64,000 nt of DNA from positions 143,743 through 207,742 of the forward strand of contig NZ_LGSZ01000052.1 of NCBI RefSeq assembly GCF_001298265.1. Reading direction: 5' to 3'. The position numbers and the translations under genes are program-made. Origin of the DNA: Allobosea vaviloviae. Lineage in GTDB: Bacteria; Pseudomonadota; Alphaproteobacteria; Rhizobiales; Beijerinckiaceae. The notes beneath the pieces were generated by a model. That model searched no databases. It worked only from the letters and a program-made list of their open reading frames with translations, and was not told the DNA's origin. Shown in pieces: positions 58,990 through 64,000 of the stretch (the first letter of the stretch is position 1; each line of letters opens with the position of its first letter).

Positions 58990-60699
58990 CTAGGCCTTGC
59001 TCGCGACCTCCTCGCGCAGCGCGCGCCGCAGCACCTTGCCGACATTGGTCTTCGGCAGGCTCTCGCGGAAGAAGATCTGCTTGGGCACCTTGTAGCCGGT
59101 CAGGCTCTCCTTGCAGAACAGGCGCAGCTCGTCGGCCGTGAGCGTATCGTCCTTGCGGACGACGAAAGCCGTCACCGCCTCGCCGGAATGCTCATCGGGC
59201 AGGCCGATCACCGCCGATTCGAGCACGCCCGGATGCATCGCAATGACGTCCTCGACCTCGTTGGGATAGACGTTGAAGCCAGACACCAGGACCATGTCCT
59301 TCATCCGGTCGACGATGCGCAGCTGCCCGTCCAGCTCCAGGACGCCGATGTCGCCGCTGCGGAAATAGCCGTCCGGAGTCATCACCTTGGCGGTCTCGTC
59401 CGGCCTGTTCCAGTAGCCGGCCATGACTTGCGGGCCACGGATGCAGATTTCACCGGCCTCGCCGACGGCCAGATCGTTGCCCTCGGCATCGCGGATGGCG
59501 ATGTCGGTCGAAGGCAGCGGGAAGCCGACCGTGCCGCTGAACTCGGAGATGTCGGGCCGGTTGATCGACGCGACCGGCGAGGTTTCCGACAGGCCGTAGC
59601 CCTCGATGATCGGCCGGCCCGTGACCTGCCTCCAGTGCTTCGCGACGGCGGCCTGCGTCGCCATGCCGCCGGAAACAGCAAAGCGCAGCTCGTCGAAATT
59701 GACCTGGGCGAATTCGGGATGGTTCGCCAGCGCGTTGTAGAGCGTGTTGACGCCGGAGATCAGCGTGAAGCGGCTCGCCTTCAGCGTCTTGACGAAACCG
59801 GAGATGTCACGCGGATTGGCGATCAGCAGCCCCTTGGCACCGATGCGCAGCATGAACATGCAGCAGCAGGTCAGCGCGAAGATGTGGTAGAGCGGCAGCG
59901 CCGTCACCATGACGTGCTGGTAGTCGCTGCGCCCCAACGGCGGCTCCAGCGCCCAGCCGAGCCAAAGCCCGCATTGCTCGACATTGGAGGCGACGTTGCG
60001 ATGCGTCAGCGTCGCGCCCTTGGCGATGCCGGTCGTGCCGCCGGTGTATTGCAGGAAGGCGACATCGTCGGGCGTCACCGTGACGGGCAGCATCTCGTCC
60101 GGCCCGGCCAGGATCGTCGCCAGCGGGACGGAACCCGGCAGGTCGAAGGGCTTCACCACCTTCTTGATCCGGCGCGCGACGAAATTGACGATATGCCCCT
60201 TGAAGCCCATCAGGTCGCCCGCCGTCGCGACGATGATGGTCTCGAGCTTCAGATGCGGCTTCGCCTCCTCGACCACATGGGCGAAGTTCTCGATCACGAC
60301 CAGGACACGGGCGCCGGAATCGTTGAGCTGGTGGGTGAGCTCGCGGGCCGTGTAGAGCGGATTGACGTTGACGACCGTGAAGCCGCCCAGCAGCGCGCCG
60401 AAGATCGCCGCCGGATAGGCCAGGATGTTCGGCATCATCAGCGCGATGCGGTCACCCTTCTGGCAGCCGGAAGCCTGGAGCCAGGCGGCGAACGCCCGCG
60501 CCGCCGCGCCCGTCTGCGCGAAGCTGATCGACTTGCCGAAGCTCTCGAAGGCCGGCCGCTCGGCATAGGTCGCGCAAGCGCCGGCGATCAGCTCGGCCAG
60601 CGTTCCCGGTTCGCCGATCCGCGGCGGAACCGCCGGTGGGTAATGGGCCAGCCAGGGCCGAGCGTCGTGCGTCGCCTGCAGGGCGCTGCTCGCAGTCAT
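58990..60699 (-). CDS. fadD: Long-chain fatty-acid--CoA ligase
   Basis: 569 residues from ATG 60699, GGGGAGGACG upstream. The AMP-binding signature is LQYTGGTTGIAKGATLTHRN (about 183-202), followed by EGYGLSETSPVASINRPD, GPQVMAGYWNRPDETAKVM, YFRSGDIGVLELDGQLRIVD and the C-terminal PKQIFFRESLPKTNVGKVLR Lys. It activates fatty acids to acyl-CoA. FadD is the most likely role; a medium-chain preference cannot be excluded. Confidence 0.92.
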   Translation of the reverse strand: MTASSALQATHDARPWLAHYPPAVPPRIGEPGTLAELIAGACATYAERPAFESFGKSISFAQTGAAARAFAAWLQASGCQKGDRIALMMPNILAYPAAIFGALLGGFTVVNVNPLYTARELTHQLNDSGARVLVVIENFAHVVEEAKPHLKLETIIVATAGDLMGFKGHIVNFVARRIKKVVKPFDLPGSVPLATILAGPDEMLPVTVTPDDVAFLQYTGGTTGIAKGATLTHRNVASNVEQCGLWLGWALEPPLGRSDYQHVMVTALPLYHIFALTCCCMFMLRIGAKGLLIANPRDISGFVKTLKASRFTLISGVNTLYNALANHPEFAQVNFDELRFAVSGGMATQAAVAKHWRQVTGRPIIEGYGLSETSPVASINRPDISEFSGTVGFPLPSTDIAIRDAEGNDLAVGEAGEICIRGPQVMAGYWNRPDETAKVMTPDGYFRSGDIGVLELDGQLRIVDRMKDMVLVSGFNVYPNEVEDVIAMHPGVLESAVIGLPDEHSGEAVTAFVVRKDDTLTADELRLFCKESLTGYKVPKQIFFRESLPKTNVGKVLRRALREEVASKA

Positions 60700-60976
60700 G
60701 GTCGTCCTCCCCTTTTCGCCCGGCTTTCGACCCTGTGGCGGGGTCAGCCGGTGCATTTTCATCGGGCTACACTGCGGAACCGCGGCGGCGGGCGCAAGCG
60801 TCCGCCCATCTTATCCTCCTAAAGGTTCATATGTGAACTTATTTTATCCACCCCCGTCGACGCGGCTGGCGCGAGCATGGGCATGAGCGAGGCCACCGCA
60901 TCGGCCGGCTTGCCCGAGCGAAAAAGCCGCGGGGCACCCCTCCCCACAAGGGGGAGGGATTCCAGCGCCTTTGCGC

Positions 60977-61073
60977 GTCATGCTCGGGCTTGACCCGAGC
61001 ATCTCGAGACAAGAGGGCTCTGGTGCCTCCGCCTCATCCGGCCTGAGATTCTCGGGTCAAGCCCGAGAATGAC
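60977..61073 (-). repeat. Intergenic palindromic repeat, family A copy 4 (inverted)
   Basis: About 97 bp starting GTCATGCTCGGGC and ending GCCCGAGAATGAC, in the inverted orientation like the copy at 44774. Both internal hairpins are near perfect (TGCTCGGGCTTGACCCGAGCA and ATTCTCGGGTCAAGCCCGAGAAT types). Confidence 0.85.
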
Positions 61074-61125
61074 GGCCAGCCGAAATCCCCGCCCGCGTTT
61101 CCGCGTCGGTCGATGATGAGGGGCA

Positions 61126-61227
61126 GCGGAGCGCCGCGAGGCGCGAGGGTATTAAGGCCGCAACCATTGAGCCAGGCTGCGGCGCGGATGGATTGAGCCA
61201 CCATCCGCACGCCCCGTGGCGCTCCGC
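61126..61227. other. Twin-hairpin structured element with identical loops
   Basis: Outer arms GCGGAGCGCC (61126-61135) and GGCGCTCCGC (61218-61227) pair perfectly. Inside, two adjoining hairpins (61157-61183 and 61184-61208) each close exactly on the same 9-nt loop ATTGAGCCA (61166-61174 and 61192-61200). Stem 1 is GCCGCA-A-CC against GG-C-TGCGGC with one mismatch; stem 2 is a perfect GCGGATGG/CCATCCGC. I know no family with this shape. It may be a structured RNA, a recombination site or a palindromic mobile element. Confidence 0.6.
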
Positions 61228-61624
61228 TTATCGGCGATTTCAGTCTCCGGGCCGCGCTTATCGGGTCGAAAGCCAGCCTCCGCCGCGAGCCGTTTCGACG
61301 CCAGTTCCCCTCATCGGGTTGTCGCGTCTACTCCGGCATGGGACGAAGGCGTGATGCCGCCAACCGTTCCAGCGAGCTCCTCGCACAGGGGCCGTAGTAC
61401 CCCCAGGGCGGTGCCCCGAAGCCTCCCGGGAGTGGATCGTGCTCCACCCGCAGGCGCCGCCCCCACCCCCACCAACGGCACACCTCCGGATGGCTGCCCC
61501 TCGGGGATGAGGTGGGGGGAGGATAGGCGCGGTTGGAGCGGCGGGGATAAGTTTGGTAGTGACGAGATATAGAAGAAAGGCGCTATATCCCGAGTAGTAA
61601 GATATTTGTCGCCGTGAACTGGCC

Positions 61625-62740
61625 TCATTCCCAATCGTAAGGCTCACTGAAGTAAAACTCTCCATCAATGATCTCAAAATGCGTGACCCGGGCCTGCGGC
61701 ATACTCAATTTGATGAATGCGCGAATCTCGGGCTCCGCCTCTATCGTGGTCTCTTCCGTTTCAGCACCTACGTAGATATCGTCCTCGCGGTCATACATCG
61801 CGGACGATCGGTCCTCGTATGAGATCGTTACAGAAACGGGCACGCACACCGTCAGCAATATACTTAATTGAATTTTAGTCGCAGCGATAACGGTGAAATC
61901 TAGGATAGTCAGTGGACCGACAACCTCATGATCGACCGCTTCCCCTTCCGCGTAATCGCCCCCGTTATATATCGGGATCAGATCCTGATCTGCAGCGGTA
62001 AACCTAGCCAGCAGATCCTTGACCGCGCTTTTTTGAGCCAGCAGGGATGTGGCTTGGTTTACTAGCTTGGGCGACTGTGTCTCCGAAACACTGGCGAGCA
62101 AGTCCTCCAACGTCTTCATCGTCAGGAGGCGTTTCTCGTCTTCGACCGCCTCGGCCATCGCCGCGTCTGCCCCGATGACGTATATTCGCTCCTTATTCTT
62201 TTCGCACCAGGCCGCTAGCGCCGTCACGACGAACGCATCAGGAAACTCCTTGCTGGTACGCGCGCGAAAAGTTGACTCGCCTGCGAAATATTTCCTGAAA
62301 ACCTCTACCGAGCCCTCCGCGCTCGCGGAATGAAATTGCGGATGAAGGGGAAACAGGAACTCCGCCTCAAACGCATCGAACGCGGCCGTGCCGACCTTTG
62401 TGGCATCGAAGTCCGGGATTTCATCGGCAAGCAGCTTAGGAAGGCGACGTCGCCACGGGTGAATGGTCTTCCTAGCCTTGTTGACAGTGGTCGCGACCTC
62501 TTGAGCCATCTCGATGACTTGTCGCCGGATTTCGGCCTTAGTGATGTCAGTGTAGTGAAGGATCAGTTCCTTGGCCTTGACCCGCTCCGCAAAAGCTTGA
62601 AGCACTCCGTTTTTCGGATTGTGCCCATACTGCCTGTATATCTGCGTGTCCAAAAACACATGATGAGTCGCGAGAGGCTTGGCCTCAATTTGCTTCGACT
62701 CAGACTTCGCCTTTTGTGCTTTAGTTTGGGTCAACGCCAT
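61625..62740 (-). CDS. DUF4935-type PIN domain protein, probably acquired
   Basis: 371 residues from ATG 62740, AACGGAGATCG upstream. The N-terminal PIN fold shows HHVFLDTQIYRQYGHNPKNG (Asp near 32), LHYTDITKAEIRRQVIE (acidic helix), and FPDAFVVTALAAWCEKNKER with VIGADAAM (further acidic residues), the pattern of DUF4935 (PIN_12). The C-terminal half (about 230-371) has no family I recognise. The gene is distinctly richer in A+T than its neighbours and stands alone without an antitoxin. The upstream open frame is not part of it. Confidence 0.8.
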   Translation of the reverse strand: MALTQTKAQKAKSESKQIEAKPLATHHVFLDTQIYRQYGHNPKNGVLQAFAERVKAKELILHYTDITKAEIRRQVIEMAQEVATTVNKARKTIHPWRRRLPKLLADEIPDFDATKVGTAAFDAFEAEFLFPLHPQFHSASAEGSVEVFRKYFAGESTFRARTSKEFPDAFVVTALAAWCEKNKERIYVIGADAAMAEAVEDEKRLLTMKTLEDLLASVSETQSPKLVNQATSLLAQKSAVKDLLARFTAADQDLIPIYNGGDYAEGEAVDHEVVGPLTILDFTVIAATKIQLSILLTVCVPVSVTISYEDRSSAMYDREDDIYVGAETEETTIEAEPEIRAFIKLSMPQARVTHFEIIDGEFYFSEPYDWE

Positions 62741-62798
62741 CGATCTCCGTTGGGACTTTAGATTAGCCGAGAGCAACGACTTCAGCCAGCCATCCAGC

Positions 62799-62837
62799 GT
62801 CATTCCGAAGCGTCGCGGAGCGGCGAGCCGGCAATGA
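62799..62837 (+). repeat. Short palindromic repeat, family A/B remnant
   Basis: GTCATTCCGAAGCG and CGGCAATGAC flank GTCGCGGAGCGG, a degenerate dyad similar in its ends to the other GTCATT...AATGAC repeats. It lies between the PIN gene and the SDR gene. Confidence 0.6.
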
Positions 62838-62859
62838 CGGAGGGGTTGGGTGTTACCCC

Positions 62860-63648
62860 TCACAAATTCCGTCTCTCCCCCCGCAGCGTCGCGAGCCCGA
62901 TCCCGACCGCGTCGAACCCGCCATCGACCGCCAGCGTCTGGCCGGTGATGTAGCTCGCCTGCGCGCTGCACAGGAAGAAGATCGAGGCAGCCAGTTCCTC
63001 CTCCAGCCCATAGCGGGCGAGCGGGATCGCGTCGCGGTAGTCGGCGCGAATTTCGGGTGAGTGGACCGCCTTCGCCATGGCGGTGTCGACCGGGCCGGGC
63101 GCGACCGCGTTGACGCGGATGCCGAGCGAGGCGAGTTCGGCCGCCTGCTGCTTGGTGAGATGGGCCAGCGCCGCCTTCGAGGTGCCGTAGGCGACGCGCA
63201 GCGTCGAGGCGCGCAGGCCCGAGATCGAGGTGATGTTGACGATCGCGCCGCCGCCACCGTCCGCCATCAGCGGCGCGGCGAGCTGCGTCGTCAGGAACGG
63301 CCCGGTCAGGTTGACCGCGAGCACGCGGTTCCATTCGTCGAACGTCGTCTCCAGCAGCGGCTTGAACACCGCCGTGCCGGCATTGTTGACCAGCGCATTG
63401 AGCCGCCCGAAGCGCGCGGTGAGCGCGGCGAAGGCGGCCTCCAGCGCGGCGGGATCGGAGACGTCGCAGGGCAGCGCCAGCGTTGCCTCGGGTTTCCCGA
63501 TCTCGGCAATGGCGGCAGCCAGCGTCACCACATCGATGTCGAGCAGCGCGACCTGCCAGCCCTCGGCGAGGAAGCGCCTGGCGGTGGCAAGCCCGATGCC
63601 GCGCGCGGCGCCGGTGACGAGGGCGACCTTGGTGATGTCCTGAGGCAT
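62860..63648 (-). CDS. SDR family NAD(P)-dependent oxidoreductase
   Basis: 262 residues from ATG 63648. Cofactor loop VALVTGAARGIGLATARRF, ALVNNAGTAVFKP, active-site Ser in VNITSISGLRAS, catalytic YGTSKAALAHLTKQQ (Tyr-xxx-Lys), and SYITGQTLAVDGGFDAVG at the end. Classical SDR fold. The substrate is unknown. It is the last gene in the window. Confidence 0.94.
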   Translation of the reverse strand: MPQDITKVALVTGAARGIGLATARRFLAEGWQVALLDIDVVTLAAAIAEIGKPEATLALPCDVSDPAALEAAFAALTARFGRLNALVNNAGTAVFKPLLETTFDEWNRVLAVNLTGPFLTTQLAAPLMADGGGGAIVNITSISGLRASTLRVAYGTSKAALAHLTKQQAAELASLGIRVNAVAPGPVDTAMAKAVHSPEIRADYRDAIPLARYGLEEELAASIFFLCSAQASYITGQTLAVDGGFDAVGIGLATLRGERRNL

Positions 63649-63760
63649 GATTCTAAGACTCGGTGGCTGTCATTCTTGTTGGTGCCAGCCTAAGCATGCG
63701 GGACGCGTGGACGCCAAGCGGCGCCTGATCATAAGCGCATTCGCTGGCAAGCGAGGCTCA

Positions 63761-63858
63761 TCCCCTTCCCCCCGCTTGCGGTGGGGAAGGGTTAGGGATG
63801 GGGGGCCGCAAAGCCAGAGCCCTGTCCTTGATCGTCGCGCCGAGCGGCACTGGCCCCC
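63761..63858 (+). repeat. Palindromic repeat, family C second copy
   Basis: TCCCCTTCCCCCCGCTTGCG, then GGGTTAGGGATGGGG and CGCCGAGCGGCACTG match, in order, the reverse complement of 46971-47104. The copy runs into the homopolymer tract, so its right end is lost. Confidence 0.75.
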
Positions 63859-64000
63859 CCCCCCCCCCCCCCCCCCCCCCCGGGGGGGGGGGGGGGGGGG
63901 GGGCGCCCCGGGCGCGGGGAGGTCGGGGGGGGGGGTGGCGGGGCGGCGCCCCCGCAGGCCCCCCCGCCCGGGCGGCGCCGGGAGGGGGGGGGGGGGGGCC
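63859..64000. other. Homopolymer C/G tract, probable sequencing artefact
   Basis: From about 63853 on, the sequence is nearly pure C then G, with no coding or palindromic sense. The preceding repeat should continue with a C/G-rich hairpin, so the read probably collapsed there. Do not interpret it biologically. Confidence 0.8.

Larger units (their letters stand above)
60700..61624. other. 925-bp gap: repeats and a structured element, no gene seen
   Basis: No frame in this stretch has family sequence or a good ribosome-binding site. It contains a small C/G-rich dyad (CCCTCCCC...GGGGGAGGG, about 60937-60957), repeat family A copy 4 (60977-61073) and the twin-hairpin element (61126-61227). Further on, 61230-61560 is G+C-rich with many short dyads and a direct repeat of CTTATCGG (61227 and 61257), of unknown nature. 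Confidence 0.6.

Noticed and set aside
57655..60822. 1055-codon open frame on the plus strand
   Set aside because: It runs antisense to the sulfite oxidase-type and acyl-CoA ligase genes; Arg/Ala-rich without motifs. A shadow frame.
61216..61572. 118-codon plus-strand frame in the gap before the PIN gene
   Set aside because: Low-complexity Pro/Ser/Arg sequence, no ribosome-binding site, and it lies within dyad-rich non-coding DNA.

Overview
The window is about 64 kb of G+C-rich chromosome from an alphaproteobacterium of the order Hyphomicrobiales (Rhizobiales). A Bosea-like or Methylobacterium-like member is my best guess. The basis is gene order and protein style: dnaG-rpoD, ffh-rpsP-rimM-trmD, dapF-mtaB, carB-greA, and trxB beside an LsrB/VtlR-type LysR regulator with an AbcR-like small RNA behind it. 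ELM1-type, GtrA, DUF817 and short lysine/alanine-rich proteins fit the same group. I see no rRNA, tRNA, CRISPR array, intact insertion sequence or phage gene. Most of the window is ordinary housekeeping chromosome.

Layout. 1-5050: DUF817 membrane protein (cut by the window edge), rpoD, dnaG. 5156-6924: a secreted small protein, a VapBC toxin-antitoxin pair, a YqeY-like protein. 7080-19853: carA and carB separated by about 7.6 kb holding a TyrA-like dehydrogenase, an ABC-F ATPase, a truncated haemoglobin, an acetyltransferase, a cyclopropane synthase, a methyltransferase, an odd racemase homologue and GtrA, then greA. 19979-25287: MarC, a secreted protein, an Lrp/AsnC regulator, an ELM1-like protein, trxB, the LsrB/VtlR-type regulator and the AbcR-like sRNA. 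25395-32335: FMN reductase, DNA alkyltransferase, MsrP, LeuB, RidA, a lytic transglycosylase, small membrane proteins and a methyltransferase. 32349-38534: a Gfo/Idh dehydrogenase and a possibly acquired block (Bug receptor, LysR, PrpF/GalD-like isomerase) lying between a fragment and an intact copy of a PQQ sugar dehydrogenase gene. 38634-44767: PAP2 protein, a second Bug receptor, YaiI, two short basic proteins, a transglutaminase-like protein, an aminotransferase and a rhodanese-like protein. 44885-49620, minus strand: the ffh-rpsP-rimM-trmD operon with extra small paralogues. 49986-60699: secreted proteins, LysE exporter, hydrolases, dapF-mtaB, a second PIN/Phd toxin-antitoxin pair, a sulfite oxidase-type enzyme and an acyl-CoA ligase. 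60700-63648: a structured non-coding stretch, an A+T-richer DUF4935-type PIN protein and an SDR dehydrogenase. The last roughly 140 bases are C and G homopolymer noise.

Working together: carA/carB make carbamoyl phosphate; rpoD, dnaG, greA, ffh, rpsP, rimM, trmD and mtaB serve replication, transcription and translation; trxB, MsrP and the LsrB-like regulator belong to redox and envelope homeostasis. Intergenic spaces carry several copies of palindromic repeats. The least explained items are a twin-hairpin element at 61126-61227 whose two loops are identical, the PIN protein beside it, two tandem paralogues inside the ffh-rpsP operon, a possible Tyr-Tyr leader peptide before the TyrA-like gene, and several enzyme homologues lacking their usual catalytic or metal-binding residues.
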